DNA of 64,000 nt, taken from contig NZ_CP127385.1 of NCBI RefSeq assembly GCF_030378205.1, positions 124,001 to 188,000 on the forward strand, read 5' to 3'. Source of the DNA: Bradyrhizobium sp. NP1 (GTDB taxonomy: Bacteria > Pseudomonadota > Alphaproteobacteria > Rhizobiales > Xanthobacteraceae). This document shows, piece after piece, positions 16,745 to 27,302 of this stretch. Below the pieces are notes generated by a model. The model did no database searches. It had not been told where the DNA came from and worked only from the letters and a program-made list of their open reading frames with translations. How positions within the stretch are numbered: position 1 is the first letter of the stretch; the number at the start of each line of letters is the position of its first letter. The position numbers and the translations under genes were made by a program.

Positions 16745-19149
16745 AATTCACCCTCTCCTGGCTGAAGGACCATCTCGACACCGACGAGCCCCTGGAAAAG
16801 CTCGCGAACAAGCTCACCATGATCGGGCTCGAGGTCGAGAGCATCGAGGACAAGGCGAAGGCGCTGCAGCCCTTCACCATCGCGCGCGTGATCTCGGCCG
16901 AGCAGCATCCGAATGCCGACCGCTTGCGCGTTTGCATGGTCGATACCGGAGGCGGCGCTGCCCCCGTGCAGGTCGTCTGCGGCGCGCCCAACGCGCGCGC
17001 AGGGCTGATCAGCGTATTCTCGGCGCCGGGCACCTTCATCCCCGGCAAGAACATCACGCTTTCGGTCGGCACCATCCGCGGCGTCGAGAGCCGCGGCATG
17101 CTGTGCTCGGCGGCTGAACTTGAGATCTCCGATGATCATGATGGGATCCTGGAGCTGCCGGCCGACGCGCCGGTCGGCGCCGCCTACGCCGAATGGGCGG
17201 GGCTCGGCGATCCCGTGATCGAGATCAACCTGACGCCGAACCGGCAGGACTGTGCCGGCGTGCATGGCATCGCGCGCGACCTTGCCGCGGCCGACATGGG
17301 CAAGTTCAAGGATCCCGCGATCAAGCCGGTGAAGGGCGAATTCCCCTGCCCGGTGAAGGTGACGGTCGAGGACGAGAAGCTTTGTCCGGGCTTCGCGCTG
17401 CGGCTGGTGCGCGGCGTCAGGAACGGCCCGTCGCCGAAATGGCTGCAGGACCGTCTCACCGCGATCGGCTTGCGCCCGATCAACGCGCTGGTCGATATCA
17501 CCAACTTCATGACATATGACCGTTCGCGGCCGCTGCACGTGTTCGACGCCAGGAAGGTCAAGGGCAATCTCGTGGTGCGCCATGCCCGCGACGGCGAGAC
17601 GCTGCTCGCGCTCGATGGCCGCACCTACACGCTGGACAGTTCGGTCTGCGTGATAGCGGACGATCACGGCGTCGAATCGCTCGCCGGCATCATGGGTGGC
17701 GAGGCCTCGGGCTGCGACGAGAACACCACCGACGTGCTGATCGAATCGGCGTTGTGGAACGAGATCAATATCGCGCAGACCGGCCGCAAGCTCGGCATCA
17801 ATTCGGACGCGCGCTACCGCTTCGAGCGCGGTGTCGACCCGGCCTTCATGGTGCCGGGACTCGAGCTCGCCACCCGCCTCGTGATGGAAATGTGCGGCGG
17901 CGCACCGTCGGAAACCATCGTCGTCGGCAACCGTTTCGGCGACGACCGTGTGATCGATTTCCCGCTTTCAGAAGTGAAGCGGCTCGCCGGCATCGACGTG
18001 CCGCTTCCGGAGATGCGCCGCATCCTCTCCCATCTCGGCTTCATGGTGGCCGGCAACGGCCCGGTGGTGAAGGTCGCCGTTCCTTCCTGGCGCACCGACG
18101 TCCACGGCAAGGCCGACATCGTCGAGGAGATCGTGCGCATCATCGGCGTCGACAAGGTGCCGGAGACGCCGTTCGAGCGTGGCGAGGACGCGCGCAAGCC
18201 GGTCTTGACGCCGATCCAGCGCCGCACCCGCCGCGCCAAGCGGGCGCTCGCCGCGCGCGGCATGGTCGAGGCGGTGACCTGGTCTTTCATCTCGAAGCAG
18301 GCCGCCGAGCTGTTCGGCGGCGGCAAGGCGGAGCTCGCGCTCGCCAACCCGATCGCGTCCGATCTCTCCGACATGCGGCCGAGCCTGTTGCCCGGCCTGA
18401 TCGCGGCGGCGCAGGCCAATGCCGACCGTGGCTTTTCCGATGTGTCGCTGTTCGAGGTCGGCCAGGTCTTTGCCGGCGACCGTCCGGAGGATCAGTGGAC
18501 CGCGGCCGCCGGCGTGCGTCACGGCTTTGCATCGTCGCAGGGTCTCGGACGGCACTGGTCGGGCTCGAAAACCGCGGACGCCTTCGACGCCAAGGCCGAT
18601 GCGCTCGCGGTGCTGGCGGCTGCCGGCGCGCCGATGCAGGCGCTGCAGATCGTGCCCGGTGGCGCGAGCTGGCTGCATCCGGGGCGCTCCGGCACGATCC
18701 AGATCGGACCGCAGAATGTGCTCGGCACCTTCGGCGAGCTGCACCCGCGCGCGCTGGAAGCGTTGCGGGCCGACGGCCCGATCATGGCCTTCGAGGTCAT
18801 TCTCGACCGGATTCCCGCGGCCAAGCCGAAGGTCACGCGCGCCAAGCCCGCGCTTGAGCTTTCCGCCTTCCAGCCGGTGTCGCGTGACTTCGCCTTCATC
18901 ATCGACCGCAGCGTCAAGGCAATCGACATCGTGCGCACGGCGCAGGGCGTCGACAAGAAGCTGATCACCGACGTCACCGTGTTCGACGTCTACGAAGGCA
19001 AGGGCATCGATCCCGCGAAGAAATCGGTCGCGATCGCCGTGACCATGCAGCCGCGCGAGAAAACCATGACCGACCAGGAGATCGACGCGGTCGCCGAGAA
19101 GATCGTGGCCGAGGTGATCAAGAAGACCGGCGGCACGCTGCGCGCATGA
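16741..19149 (+). CDS. pheT: Phenylalanine--tRNA ligase beta subunit
   Basis: The large structural and editing subunit of PheRS, 802 residues. Seen in order are the N-terminal [19 protein letters not shown], an EMAP/OB tRNA-binding domain (about 38-150), the B3/B4 editing domain, B5 domains, the catalytic-like core and the C-terminal ferredoxin-fold anticodon-binding domain (about 708-801, beginning [18 protein letters not shown]). Its GTG start overlaps the pheS stop as GTGA, giving translational coupling and matched subunit amounts. Confidence 0.98.
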   Translation: MKFTLSWLKDHLDTDEPLEKLANKLTMIGLEVESIEDKAKALQPFTIARVISAEQHPNADRLRVCMVDTGGGAAPVQVVCGAPNARAGLISVFSAPGTFIPGKNITLSVGTIRGVESRGMLCSAAELEISDDHDGILELPADAPVGAAYAEWAGLGDPVIEINLTPNRQDCAGVHGIARDLAAADMGKFKDPAIKPVKGEFPCPVKVTVEDEKLCPGFALRLVRGVRNGPSPKWLQDRLTAIGLRPINALVDITNFMTYDRSRPLHVFDARKVKGNLVVRHARDGETLLALDGRTYTLDSSVCVIADDHGVESLAGIMGGEASGCDENTTDVLIESALWNEINIAQTGRKLGINSDARYRFERGVDPAFMVPGLELATRLVMEMCGGAPSETIVVGNRFGDDRVIDFPLSEVKRLAGIDVPLPEMRRILSHLGFMVAGNGPVVKVAVPSWRTDVHGKADIVEEIVRIIGVDKVPETPFERGEDARKPVLTPIQRRTRRAKRALAARGMVEAVTWSFISKQAAELFGGGKAELALANPIASDLSDMRPSLLPGLIAAAQANADRGFSDVSLFEVGQVFAGDRPEDQWTAAAGVRHGFASSQGLGRHWSGSKTADAFDAKADALAVLAAAGAPMQALQIVPGGASWLHPGRSGTIQIGPQNVLGTFGELHPRALEALRADGPIMAFEVILDRIPAAKPKVTRAKPALELSAFQPVSRDFAFIIDRSVKAIDIVRTAQGVDKKLITDVTVFDVYEGKGIDPAKKSVAIAVTMQPREKTMTDQEIDAVAEKIVAEVIKKTGGTLRA

Positions 19150-19201
19150 TCTTGGCGGGCGGCGCGGCTCGTCGGCACATCGTGCGCGGGACCGGGGGTT
19201 C

Positions 19202-19978
19202 ATGAGTGTCCTCGGCCTGATCCCGCCTGACATCGGCATCAACACCGCGATTGCGCTTTGCGCGATCGCCTTCGTCTCAGGCACCGCGCGCGGCTTTTCC
19301 GGATTCGGCTCGGCGCTGATCTTCATGCCGCTCGCGAGCAGCATCGCCGCGCCACAGCTCGTCGCCGCACTTCTCCTGATCATCGATTTCGTTGCCGCCT
19401 TGCCGCTGCTGCCCGGCGCCTGGCGACAGGCCGATCGAAGAGCGACGGCGGTCATGGTGCTCGGCGCGCTGATCGGCGTGCCCATCGGCACCTTTCTCCT
19501 GACCCGGCTCGATCCTGTCACGACGCGCTGGATCATCTCCGGCTTCGTCGCCGCGCTGCTCGCGTTACTCGCATCCGGCTGGCGCTATCGTGGCAAGGAC
19601 CACACCGCGCTCTCGGTCGGCATCGGCGGCCTGTCCGGCTTCTGCAGCGGGCTGGCGCAGACCGGCGGACCGCCGATCGTCGGCTACTGGCTCGGCCGGC
19701 CGGTCAAATCCGAGATCGCGCGCGCCAATATCCTGTTGTTCTTCGGTGCCTCCGATTTCTTCTCCGCCGCGAGCTATGCGGCCGCCGGCCTGATTACGGC
19801 GGACGCGATCAGCTTTTCGCTGGTCGTCGGCCCGGTCTATGCGCTTGGCGTCGGCTTTGGAGTGGCGCTGTTCGGACGCGCCAGCGAGAAAGTGTTCCGC
19901 ACCATCTGTTACGGGCTGATCGCAGCGGCCGTCATCGTCGGCCTGCCGCTACTCGACGGCATCCTCCGCGGGCGATAG
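19202..19978 (+). CDS. TauE/SafE (TSUP) family membrane transporter
   Basis: A 258-residue integral membrane protein with about eight hydrophobic helices in two repeated halves. The first repeat carries ARGFSGFGSALIFMPL and the second GLSGFCSGLAQTGGPPIVGYWL, the two signature loops of TSUP carriers. Family members export sulphite, sulphoacetate or other organosulphur anions, or take up related anions; the substrate here is unknown. It begins 52 nt after pheT and is followed 32 nt later by an exported MBL-fold protein, so these two may be co-expressed. Confidence 0.85.
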   Translation: MSVLGLIPPDIGINTAIALCAIAFVSGTARGFSGFGSALIFMPLASSIAAPQLVAALLLIIDFVAALPLLPGAWRQADRRATAVMVLGALIGVPIGTFLLTRLDPVTTRWIISGFVAALLALLASGWRYRGKDHTALSVGIGGLSGFCSGLAQTGGPPIVGYWLGRPVKSEIARANILLFFGASDFFSAASYAAAGLITADAISFSLVVGPVYALGVGFGVALFGRASEKVFRTICYGLIAAAVIVGLPLLDGILRGR

Positions 19979-20010
19979 GGTTCGATCCTCGAAGAGAACC
20001 GGAGGAATGC

Positions 20011-20955
20011 ATGATCGATCGCCGCAATGCGCTCAAGCTCGCGCTCGGCAGCGCCGCCATGTTCGCCGCGCCGCGGGTGCTGGCGCTCGACGCAAAGCCG
20101 CGCACGAGGATCGTGTTCCTGGGCACCAAGGGCGGACCGCGCGTCGGCACCGGCGCATCCAATCCGGCCAACCTGGTGATGGTCAACGAGGTGCCGTTCG
20201 TGATCGATTGCGGCATGGGCGTGAGCCGTCAGCTCGTCAACGCCGGCGTGCCGATTCCCTCCGTCAAATACATCTTCATCAGCCACCACCATTCCGACCA
20301 CAACCTCGAATATGGCAATCTGGTCTACAATGCCTGGGCAGCGGGCCTGTCGACGCCGATCCATTCCTTCGGGCCGAAGGGCCTGGAGGCGATGACAAGG
20401 ACCTATTGGGAACTGAACAAATTCGACGTGGAGACGCGGATCGAGGACGAGGGCCGGCCCGACCCGCGCCCACTCCTGATCGCCAAGGACATCACCGAGG
20501 ACGGCGTGGTGCTGCAAACCAGCGACGTCAAGGTCACCGCCTTCCGCACCCCGCATCCGCCGATCACGGACAATTTCGCCTACAAGTTCGAGACACCCGA
20601 CGGCACCATCGTGTTCTCCAGCGACACCGCCTACAACCCGAAGCTTGCGGAGTTCGCCAACGGCGCCGACGTGCTCGTGCACGAATGCCTCTACCCTCCG
20701 GCGGTCGACCAGCTCGTGCTGAAGACCAGGAACGGCGCGACCTTGAAGAAGCATCTGCTGGAAAGCCACACCACGACCGAGGATGTCGGTCGCATCGCGC
20801 ATGCCGCAAACGTCAAGGTGCTGGTGCTCAGTCACTTCGTGCCGGGCGACTTCCCCGACATCACCGACGACGACTGGACGCGCGACGTGCGGAAGAATTT
20901 TGCCGGCCGCATCGTCGTGGCGAAGGATCTGATGGAGCTGAAGCTGCCGGTGTGA
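20011..20955 (+). CDS. Exported MBL-fold metallo-hydrolase
   Basis: A 314-residue metallo-beta-lactamase-fold protein with an N-terminal signal (MIDRRNALKLALGSAAMFAAPRVLA, RR-type but without a full Tat consensus). The dinuclear metal site motif is HHHSDH at 92-97 (His92, His94, Asp96, His97), with further ligands likely in the VFSSDTAY region and SHFVPGD near the C-terminus. Overall it resembles RNase Z/arylsulfatase-like MBL proteins, but export makes an RNA substrate unlikely. The start has GGAGGA about 5 nt upstream. Probably periplasmic hydrolase of unknown substrate; adjacency to a TSUP carrier hints at sulphur compounds, which is speculative. Confidence 0.85.
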   Translation: MIDRRNALKLALGSAAMFAAPRVLALDAKPRTRIVFLGTKGGPRVGTGASNPANLVMVNEVPFVIDCGMGVSRQLVNAGVPIPSVKYIFISHHHSDHNLEYGNLVYNAWAAGLSTPIHSFGPKGLEAMTRTYWELNKFDVETRIEDEGRPDPRPLLIAKDITEDGVVLQTSDVKVTAFRTPHPPITDNFAYKFETPDGTIVFSSDTAYNPKLAEFANGADVLVHECLYPPAVDQLVLKTRNGATLKKHLLESHTTTEDVGRIAHAANVKVLVLSHFVPGDFPDITDDDWTRDVRKNFAGRIVVAKDLMELKLPV

Positions 20956-20975
20956 GACGCGGCGGCGCGTCCCGC

Positions 20976-22379
20976 TCAATAGCCACGTGGTGGCGCCGCC
21001 CGCCGGGCGCGGTGTCCTCGCGCCGGCGCTTCCGCGGGCTCGGTCGCCGCGAGCGCGCCGATCTTGCGCAGCGCCGCTTCGGCCGCGCGCTCGCCGCTTT
21101 CCCAGGCGCCGTCGACCGTGCCCCACAGCGTCTCGTGGGTTGCTTCGCCCGCAAGAAAGATCGAACCAAGCGGCTCGGTCAGGATTTTCCGCGACGGCTG
21201 ACCGCCGGGCGAGGCCGCCGACATCGCGCCCAATATGAACGGCGCCTCGTTCCAGCGCGTCGCGCTCGACTTCTTCACCGCCTTGGTTACCTCGCTGCCG
21301 AACAGCTTTGCCAGCCACTCCATTGCGAAGGCAATCATCGCCTGCTCGCCCTGGGCGGAAAGGTCGCGCCCGAACGAGCCGCCGACGTCGATCGAGCACA
21401 ATGACGAGCCGCCGATATTGGCGAGCAGGAGCGCCGTGCGCGTCGAGCTGCTCTGCTCGATGACGACTTCGTCGCGCGCGAGGCCAAGCGGATTGCCCGG
21501 CATCTGCAGGGCGATGTGATCGTAGCTGCCGAGGCTGAGCCGCGCGGCGGCATCGAGCGTGCGCTTGGGCAGATCAGGCGCGAATTTGATGTTTCCGGAA
21601 ACCAGCGCGTTCGTCGAAAGTGTGATGACGGCGGCGCGCGCCGCGATTCGTCCCGCCGGTGTCTCGACCGCGACATCGCGGCTGCCCCAGACGATGCGGC
21701 TCGCCGGCGTCGACAGCGCCAGCGGCACCGTCTCGCCGAGCTTCGCGATCAGCGTGCCCAGCCCCTGGCGGCAGGCGAACACCGAGCCGCGATCCTGGCC
21801 ACGGGCCTTGTCCACGGTCGAGAGATCCTTGAGGTCCTTGCCGGTCGCGCTGGCACCGAGCACGAATTCCGCGGTGCCCGCCCAGTCGCCGAGATCCTTC
21901 GGCAACGCGGCAGCGCAGGACACATCCAGCTTGCGCGAGGCGTCGTCGATCGCGTGGTTGGCGCGCACCAGCATGGCCAGAAATTCTTCGATCTCGCCGG
22001 GTCGCGCATTGCGGCGGCCGATCCGGATCTTCTGCCCTGCCGGCGCGCTCGTGATCTCGAGGCCTGCGCCGCGCGCCAGCTTGATCAGCGGATTGATGTC
22101 GGGATTGTGCATCCACCGCGCGCCGCGATCGAACGGCGCCTCGAAGGTCGTGGTGTCGGTGAGACAGCGCCCACCGGCCTGGCCGGCCGCCTCGACCACG
22201 ATCACCTTGCGATTTGCCGCCATGACGCGGCGCGCTGCGGCGATGCCGGCGGCGCCGGCGCCGATCACGACAATGTCAGCCTCGCGCGACGGAGCGGCCG
22301 CAGCCGCCCCTCGCAACAAAGCCGGCGCCGACGCCAATGCCGCGGAAGCGGAAAGAAAGCCGCGGCGCGTCATTGTCAT
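20976..22379 (-). CDS. Exported flavin-dependent amine oxidase (FAD/NAD(P)-binding)
   Basis: A 467-residue flavin monoamine oxidase-family protein with a Tat signal peptide (TRRGFLSASAALASAPALL). The FAD-binding dinucleotide fold is VVIGAGAAGIAAARRV, followed by VVEAAGQAGGRC and the GARWMHN segment of the family; the C-terminal flavin-contact motif is FLAGEATHETLWGTVDGAWESGERAA. Tat export suits a folded flavoprotein in the periplasm. It probably oxidises an amine, but the substrate cannot be read. It is convergent with the MBL gene, 20 nt apart. Confidence 0.87.
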   Translation of the reverse strand: MTMTRRGFLSASAALASAPALLRGAAAAAPSREADIVVIGAGAAGIAAARRVMAANRKVIVVEAAGQAGGRCLTDTTTFEAPFDRGARWMHNPDINPLIKLARGAGLEITSAPAGQKIRIGRRNARPGEIEEFLAMLVRANHAIDDASRKLDVSCAAALPKDLGDWAGTAEFVLGASATGKDLKDLSTVDKARGQDRGSVFACRQGLGTLIAKLGETVPLALSTPASRIVWGSRDVAVETPAGRIAARAAVITLSTNALVSGNIKFAPDLPKRTLDAAARLSLGSYDHIALQMPGNPLGLARDEVVIEQSSSTRTALLLANIGGSSLCSIDVGGSFGRDLSAQGEQAMIAFAMEWLAKLFGSEVTKAVKKSSATRWNEAPFILGAMSAASPGGQPSRKILTEPLGSIFLAGEATHETLWGTVDGAWESGERAAEAALRKIGALAATEPAEAPARGHRARRAAPPRGY

Positions 22380-22417
22380 GGCATGGTTTCCAGAGCTTTG
22401 AGGAGCAGGGGAACGGC

Positions 22418-22487
22418 TAGTGTCCCGAATCCGACGTTCGCAACATTCGCGGCGAGGACTTTACGAACTTCGGATTCCAGACACCAG
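22418..22487. repeat. CTAGTG-type palindromic element, copy C
   Basis: Left arm CTAGTGTCCCGAATCCG-ACGTTCG (22418-22440) and right arm CGAACTTCGGATTCC-AGACACCAG (22464-22487) pair at about 20 of 24 positions, with a 23-nt loop that repeats part of the arm (ACATTCGC). It is related to the elements at 9.86 and 45.0 kb. It lies 38 nt upstream of the amine oxidase start, so it could affect that promoter. Confidence 0.85.
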
Positions 22488-22666
22488 AAAACTGATGATT
22501 CCAGCGTGTTTTTGGTTCACCTTGCCGCATCCACGCGGGACCGGCAACACTCATGGTGAATCAATCATGATTGATCCGCTTCACGCATGAACCAAATTGC
22601 AACGGCTTTTGGCCATGCTAAGGAAGGAAAAAAGCGGCCGGCAAAGCCGCTGGGGGGAATGCAACT

Positions 22667-23626
22667 ATGGGCGTCATGCTCGATAAGATTGGCCAGCTGA
22701 TTGCCGGCTACCTTCAGAAGGAGGTACCGGGCTATGAGCCGTTCACGCCGAGCGACCCGGAGCACCTGCGCGGCATCATCCAGCCGGGCGATGTGCTGCT
22801 GGTCGAGGGCAACAACCGCATTTCCGGCATCATCAAGTACCTCACCCAGTCGACCTGGTCGCATGCCGCGCTCTATGTCGGGCCGGTCGACGGCGCGCGG
22901 GAGCCGGACGGCGAGCCGCATGTGCTGATCGAGGCCTATGTCGGCGAGGGCGTGGTTTCGGCGCCGCTGTCGAAATATTTCCCCTACCACACCCGCGTCT
23001 GCCGGCCGGTCGGCCTGTCCTACGAGGACCGCACCACGGTGTGCCGCTACGCCATCAACCGCATCGGCTTCGGCTACGACACCAAGAACATCCTCGATTT
23101 GATGCGCTTCCTGATTCCGATGCCGATTCCGCAGCGCTGGCGTCGCCGCATGATCGCGTTCGGGTCCGGCGATCCCACCAAGATCATCTGCTCGGCGCTG
23201 ATCGCGCAGGCCTTCGATGCCGTGCGGTACCCGATCCTGCCGAAGATCACCCGTGCAGGCTCGCGCCAGGCGCGCCGCGAAATCCTGCACATTCGCGATT
23301 CCTCGCTCTACATGCCCCGCGACTTCGACATCTCGCCCTATTTCGAAGTCGTCAAACCCACCATCGTGCACGGTTTCGACTACACCGCCCTGCACTGGGC
23401 CGACAAGCAGAAGCCGCTCGAGGAGGTGGCGGGCGAATTCGGTGTGTTTCAGGAAACGTCGCCGCCGCTTGCTCCTGAAGAGATTGACGAAACGACGCCG
23501 CTTCCGGCTGAAGCTGAGGAAATAGTCGTCACCACGACCCACATCGAGGTTGTCGTGGAACAACGCATCGAATTCATTGAAACCGACCGGTCCGAGCCAC
23601 CACGGCTACGACAGGCGGCGGAGTAG
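22667..23626 (+). CDS. YiiX/YebB-like NlpC/P60 cysteine hydrolase (circularly permuted)
   Basis: 319 residues. The core fits the permuted NlpC/P60 fold: the candidate catalytic His in [11 protein letters not shown] comes first and the candidate catalytic Cys in [12 protein letters not shown] later, the reverse of classical NlpC/P60. [22 protein letters not shown] segment leads the domain. There is no signal peptide. The last ~60 residues are acidic, Glu/Pro/Thr-rich and probably disordered. Family members cleave peptide, amide or thioester bonds in lipids or cell-wall material; the substrate is unknown. Confidence 0.8.
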   Translation: MGVMLDKIGQLIAGYLQKEVPGYEPFTPSDPEHLRGIIQPGDVLLVEGNNRISGIIKYLTQSTWSHAALYVGPVDGAREPDGEPHVLIEAYVGEGVVSAPLSKYFPYHTRVCRPVGLSYEDRTTVCRYAINRIGFGYDTKNILDLMRFLIPMPIPQRWRRRMIAFGSGDPTKIICSALIAQAFDAVRYPILPKITRAGSRQARREILHIRDSSLYMPRDFDISPYFEVVKPTIVHGFDYTALHWADKQKPLEEVAGEFGVFQETSPPLAPEEIDETTPLPAEAEEIVVTTTHIEVVVEQRIEFIETDRSEPPRLRQAAE

Positions 23627-23666
23627 CCGGTCCCTAGACCAAGCCAGCAGCGTCGGTCTCGCCTCG

Positions 23667-23942
23667 TTACCGGTCCGACCGACCGATCACTTCCATCAAT
23701 TCCACGATCTTCTGGCGCTGATCGGCCTTGTTGCCGCTCGTGATCGCATGCTCGACGCAATGGGCGACGTGGTCGCGCAGCACCTCCTCCTCGACCCGGC
23801 GCAGCGCGGCCCGCACCGCCGAGATCTGCGTGACGATGTCGATGCAGTAGCGGTCGTCCTCGACCATCCGGGCGAGGCCGCGCACCTGGCCCTCGATCCG
23901 GCTCAGGCGCTTCTGACAGGAAGCCTTGATGTCTTTTCGCAT
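23667..23942 (-). CDS. csoR: CsoR-family copper-sensing repressor
   Basis: A 91-residue all-helical repressor that leaves DNA on binding Cu(I). The ligand set Cys33, His58, Cys62 has exactly the 25- and 4-residue spacing of the M. tuberculosis CsoR ligands Cys36/His61/Cys65. Basic residues near the N-terminus ([16 protein letters not shown]) are those used for DNA binding. It is divergent from copA with a perfect operator palindrome between the two starts, so it probably represses both. Other family members sense Ni or formaldehyde, but the ligand spacing and the copA neighbour favour copper. Confidence 0.9.
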   Translation of the reverse strand: MRKDIKASCQKRLSRIEGQVRGLARMVEDDRYCIDIVTQISAVRAALRRVEEEVLRDHVAHCVEHAITSGNKADQRQKIVELMEVIGRSDR

Positions 23943-23950
23943 ACGGCCTA

Positions 23951-23969
23951 TATACCCCTACAGGGTATA
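23951..23969. promoter_or_regulatory. CsoR operator palindrome in the csoR/copA divergent promoter
   Basis: TATACCC-N5-GGGTATA is a perfect 7-bp inverted repeat centred at 23960. It lies 8 nt upstream of the csoR start and 21 nt upstream of copA. CsoR sites are typically G/C-tract palindromes flanked by ATA, as here. With only 48 nt between the start codons, both promoters must overlap this site. Confidence 0.8.
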
Positions 23970-23990
23970 GGTTTCAAGGGTCATTTCGAG

Positions 23991-26354
23991 ATGTCAGAGG
24001 GTTCCTGCTGCGGCGGTCACGCCGGCCACGGCCACCATCATCACCATGCGCACGATGCGGCAACCGTGCACGATCCCGTCTGCGGCATGACGGTCGACCC
24101 GGCCACCTCGAAGCACCGTTTCGAATACCGAGGCGAAACCTTCCACTTCTGCTCGGCCGGCTGTCGCGGCAAATTTGCCGCCGACCCCGAAAAATATCTC
24201 GACAAGGACAAGGCCCAAGCGCGCCACGCCGACGCGCCCAAGGATGCGATCTACACCTGCCCGATGCACCCCGAGGTGCGTCAGGTCGGACCCGGAAGCT
24301 GCCCGATCTGCGGCATGGCGCTGGAGCCCGAAGTCGCGAGCCTCGACTCGGGTCCTAATCCCGAACTCGCCGATATGACGCGACGGTTCTGGATCGGCCT
24401 CGTGCTGGCGCTGCCCGTCATCGTGCTCGACATGGGCGCGCATCTGGTCGGTCCGCATGGCTGGGTCGATCCCGCTCTGTCGAACTGGATCCAGCTCGTC
24501 TTCGCGACGCCCGTGGTGTTGTGGGCCGGCTGGCCGTTCTTCGTGCGCGGCTGGCAATCGCTGGTGACGCGCAACCTCAACATGTTCACGCTGATCGCGA
24601 TGGGCACTTCGGTCGCCTATCTCTATAGCCTCGTCGCAACGATAGCCCCGCAGCTGTTCCCGGAAACCTTCCGTGAGCATGGCGGAGCGGTTGCAGTCTA
24701 TTTCGAGGCGGCCTCGGTCATCACCGTGCTGGTGCTGCTGGGACAGGTGCTGGAGCTGCGGGCGCGCGAGGCGACGTCAGGCGCGATCAAGGCACTGTTG
24801 CAGCTTGCGCCGAAGATAGCACGCCGCATCGATGATTCCGGCGCCGAGCACGAGGTCGAGATCGATCGCATCGCGGCCGGCGACCGCCTGCGGGTGCGTC
24901 CGGGCGAAAAGGTGCCGGTCGACGGTGTGGTCCTCGAAGGCCGCTCGTCGCTGGATGAATCGCTGGTGACGGGCGAATCGATGCCGGTCACCAAAGATGT
25001 CGGCGCCAAGGTGATCGCTGGCACGCTCAATCAATCGGGCGGTTTCATCATGCGCGCCGAGAAGGTCGGCCGCGAGACGTTGCTGGCGCAGATCGTGCAG
25101 ATGGTCGCCGATGCCCAGCGCTCGCGCGCGCCAATCCAGCGCCTCGCCGATCAAGTCGCCAGCTGGTTCGTGCCTGCCGTGATCGCAGCCGCCGTCATCG
25201 CCTTTGCGGCCTGGGCTTGGTTCGGGCCGGAGCCGCGGTTCGCCTTCGGCATGGTCGCTGCCGTCAGCGTGCTCATCATCGCCTGCCCCTGCGCGCTCGG
25301 GCTCGCGACGCCGATGTCGATCATGGTCGGCGTCGGACGCGGCGCGCACGCCGGCGTGCTTATCAAGAACGCCGAGGCGCTGGAACGCATGGAGAAAGTC
25401 GACACGCTGGTGGTCGACAAGACGGGTACGCTGACCGAGGGCAAGCCAAAAGTCACCGCGATCGTCACTGCCGAGGGCTTCGAGGAGAACGAAATCCTCC
25501 GGCTTGCCGCCAGCATCGAGCAGGCGAGCGAGCATCCGCTTGCGGCAGCGATCGTGCGCGCGGCCGCCGAGCGCAAGCTCGCGCTCGGCAAGGTCACGGA
25601 CTTTAACTCTCCCACCGGCAAGGGCGTGACCGGCAGGGTGGATGACAAGACGATCGCGCTCGGCAACAGCCGCTATCTCGGCTCGATCGGAATCGATACC
25701 CAGGCCCTCGAGACGGATGCCGAACGCCTGCGCCAGGACGGTGCGACCGCGATCGCGATCGCGATCGACGGCCGATTGGCCGGCCTGTTCGCGATCGCCG
25801 ATCCCGTGAAGGCATCGACGCCAGCGGCGCTGAAGGCGCTCGCAGCCGACGGCATCAAGGTGATCATGCTGACCGGCGACAATCGCACCACGGCGGCCGC
25901 GGTTGCGCGCCGGCTCGGCATCGCGGAAGTCGAAGCCGAGGTGTTGCCGGAGCAGAAAAGCGCCGTGGTCGGCAAGCTGAAGCGGGCCGGCTGGACGGTC
26001 GCGATGGCGGGCGACGGCGTCAACGACGCGCCGGCGCTGGCCGCGGCCGATGTCGGCATCGCCATGGGCACCGGCACCGATGTTGCGATGGAGAGCGCCG
26101 GCGTCACCCTGCTGAAAGGCGATCTCAACGGCATCGTGCGCGCGCGTAAGCTGTCCCAGGCGACGATGGCCAATATCCGCCAGAACCTGTTCTTTGCCTT
26201 CGTCTACAACGCAGCCGGAATTCCGATTGCGGCCGGCGTGCTCTATCCCGCTCTGGGCATCCTGCTGTCGCCGGTGGTGGCGGCCGCCGCGATGGCGCTG
26301 TCGTCGGTCAGCGTGGTCGGCAATGCGCTGCGGCTGCGCGCGACAAAGCTCTAG
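23991..26354 (+). CDS. copA: Copper-translocating P1B-type ATPase
   Basis: Inner-membrane Cu(I) efflux pump, 787 residues. Instead of an HMA domain it has, in order, a His-rich start ([13 protein letters not shown], residues ~9-21), a YHS domain with DPVCGM at 28-33 and Cys54/Cys58, and a second metal-binding region with CPMHPEV and CPICGM at about 88-110. The pump core shows TGES, the transmembrane CPC motif (IACPCALG), DKTGT, HP in SEHPLAAAI, and [13 protein letters not shown] 23991 is chosen because the family His-rich start follows directly; the reading frame is open further upstream but through csoR on the other strand. It ends one base before the convergent lyase gene. Confidence 0.95.
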   Translation: MSEGSCCGGHAGHGHHHHHAHDAATVHDPVCGMTVDPATSKHRFEYRGETFHFCSAGCRGKFAADPEKYLDKDKAQARHADAPKDAIYTCPMHPEVRQVGPGSCPICGMALEPEVASLDSGPNPELADMTRRFWIGLVLALPVIVLDMGAHLVGPHGWVDPALSNWIQLVFATPVVLWAGWPFFVRGWQSLVTRNLNMFTLIAMGTSVAYLYSLVATIAPQLFPETFREHGGAVAVYFEAASVITVLVLLGQVLELRAREATSGAIKALLQLAPKIARRIDDSGAEHEVEIDRIAAGDRLRVRPGEKVPVDGVVLEGRSSLDESLVTGESMPVTKDVGAKVIAGTLNQSGGFIMRAEKVGRETLLAQIVQMVADAQRSRAPIQRLADQVASWFVPAVIAAAVIAFAAWAWFGPEPRFAFGMVAAVSVLIIACPCALGLATPMSIMVGVGRGAHAGVLIKNAEALERMEKVDTLVVDKTGTLTEGKPKVTAIVTAEGFEENEILRLAASIEQASEHPLAAAIVRAAAERKLALGKVTDFNSPTGKGVTGRVDDKTIALGNSRYLGSIGIDTQALETDAERLRQDGATAIAIAIDGRLAGLFAIADPVKASTPAALKALAADGIKVIMLTGDNRTTAAAVARRLGIAEVEAEVLPEQKSAVVGKLKRAGWTVAMAGDGVNDAPALAAADVGIAMGTGTDVAMESAGVTLLKGDLNGIVRARKLSQATMANIRQNLFFAFVYNAAGIPIAAGVLYPALGILLSPVVAAAAMALSSVSVVGNALRLRATKL

Positions 26355-27302
26355 CTAGGCCGCTCGCTCGGCCGTGCCTCGCGGCAGCCCGGCACGGGCG
26401 AGCCCGCCATAGAGCGGCTCGTTCGGCATAGCCTTGCGCAGGATCGCGCGCACCTCGACCAGGCGCTCGATGTCGATGCCGGTCGCAAATCCCTTGCTCT
26501 CGCACAGGAACACCAGGTCCTCGAACACGATATTGCCGGTGGCGCCGGGTGCGAACGGACAGCCACCGAGCCCGCCGAGCGAGCCATCCAGGATACGCGC
26601 GCCGCTGTCGAGCGCGGCCGATGCGTTGGCGATGCCCATGCCGCGGGTATCGTGCAGGTGGACACAGATCGGCTTTGTGCCGGCGATCCGCACGGCCGCC
26701 TTGGTCAATTCCCCCACCTGTTTCGGTCCGGCATAGCCGACGGTATCGGCAATGCCGACACCGTCGACACCCGCCTCGAAGCATTCTTCGACCAGACGCA
26801 GCACCTCCTCCGGCGCGACGGGACCTGCGATCGAGCAGCCCAGCGCCATCGAGATCGCGGCATGAACGATCGGCCTGTGTGGCGCGGCATCGCGCAGCGC
26901 GCAGAGCCGCCGGATGTTGTCGATCGCCGCCTCGCGCGAGCGGTTGGCGTTGGCCTGGCTGTGCTCCTCGGTCGCCGACACCACCGAGGCGATTTCGGCA
27001 ACGCCTGACGCGAGCGCCTCGTTGGCGCCGCGCTCATTGAGCACGAGCGCAATCCCGTGCGCGTCGGGAAGCGACGCCACCGTCTGGACGATGTCGCGCA
27101 CGTCAGCAAATTGCGGAAACGTCTTCGCCGGCAGGAACGAGCCTACCTCGAAATGCCGGACGCCTGCGGCATATTCCTCGCGCACCCAACGCTCTTTCGC
27201 GTCGGTCGACGGAAAGGTCTTCACGAGCTGCAGGCCGTCGCGCAGGCCGACTTCGCGCAAGGTGACGCGGTCTTGCGGATAGATTTTTTCAAGGCGGCTC
27301 AT
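26355..27302 (-). CDS. Hydroxymethylglutaryl-CoA lyase family protein
   Basis: A 315-residue DRE-TIM metallolyase. The motif is TLREVGLRDGLQL, metal ligands lie in CVHLHDTRGMG, and the HMG-CoA-lyase catalytic Cys sits in the signature GGLGGCPFAPGATGN. Such enzymes split HMG-CoA to acetyl-CoA and acetoacetate; relatives act on other 3-hydroxy-3-methyl or citramalyl-type CoA esters. Its start overlaps the stop of the upstream CoA-transferase gene (ATGA), so the two are coupled and probably work one after the other: activation of an acid to its CoA ester, then cleavage. Confidence 0.9.
   Translation of the reverse strand: MSRLEKIYPQDRVTLREVGLRDGLQLVKTFPSTDAKERWVREEYAAGVRHFEVGSFLPAKTFPQFADVRDIVQTVASLPDAHGIALVLNERGANEALASGVAEIASVVSATEEHSQANANRSREAAIDNIRRLCALRDAAPHRPIVHAAISMALGCSIAGPVAPEEVLRLVEECFEAGVDGVGIADTVGYAGPKQVGELTKAAVRIAGTKPICVHLHDTRGMGIANASAALDSGARILDGSLGGLGGCPFAPGATGNIVFEDLVFLCESKGFATGIDIERLVEVRAILRKAMPNEPLYGGLARAGLPRGTAERAA

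Noticed and set aside
16690..17667. 325-codon frame opposite pheT
   Set aside because: Antisense to a certain gene; no ribosome-binding site and no recognisable domain.
19909..21399. 496-codon minus-strand frame opposite the MBL-fold gene
   Set aside because: Shadow of the MBL and amine oxidase genes, with Arg-rich low-complexity translation.
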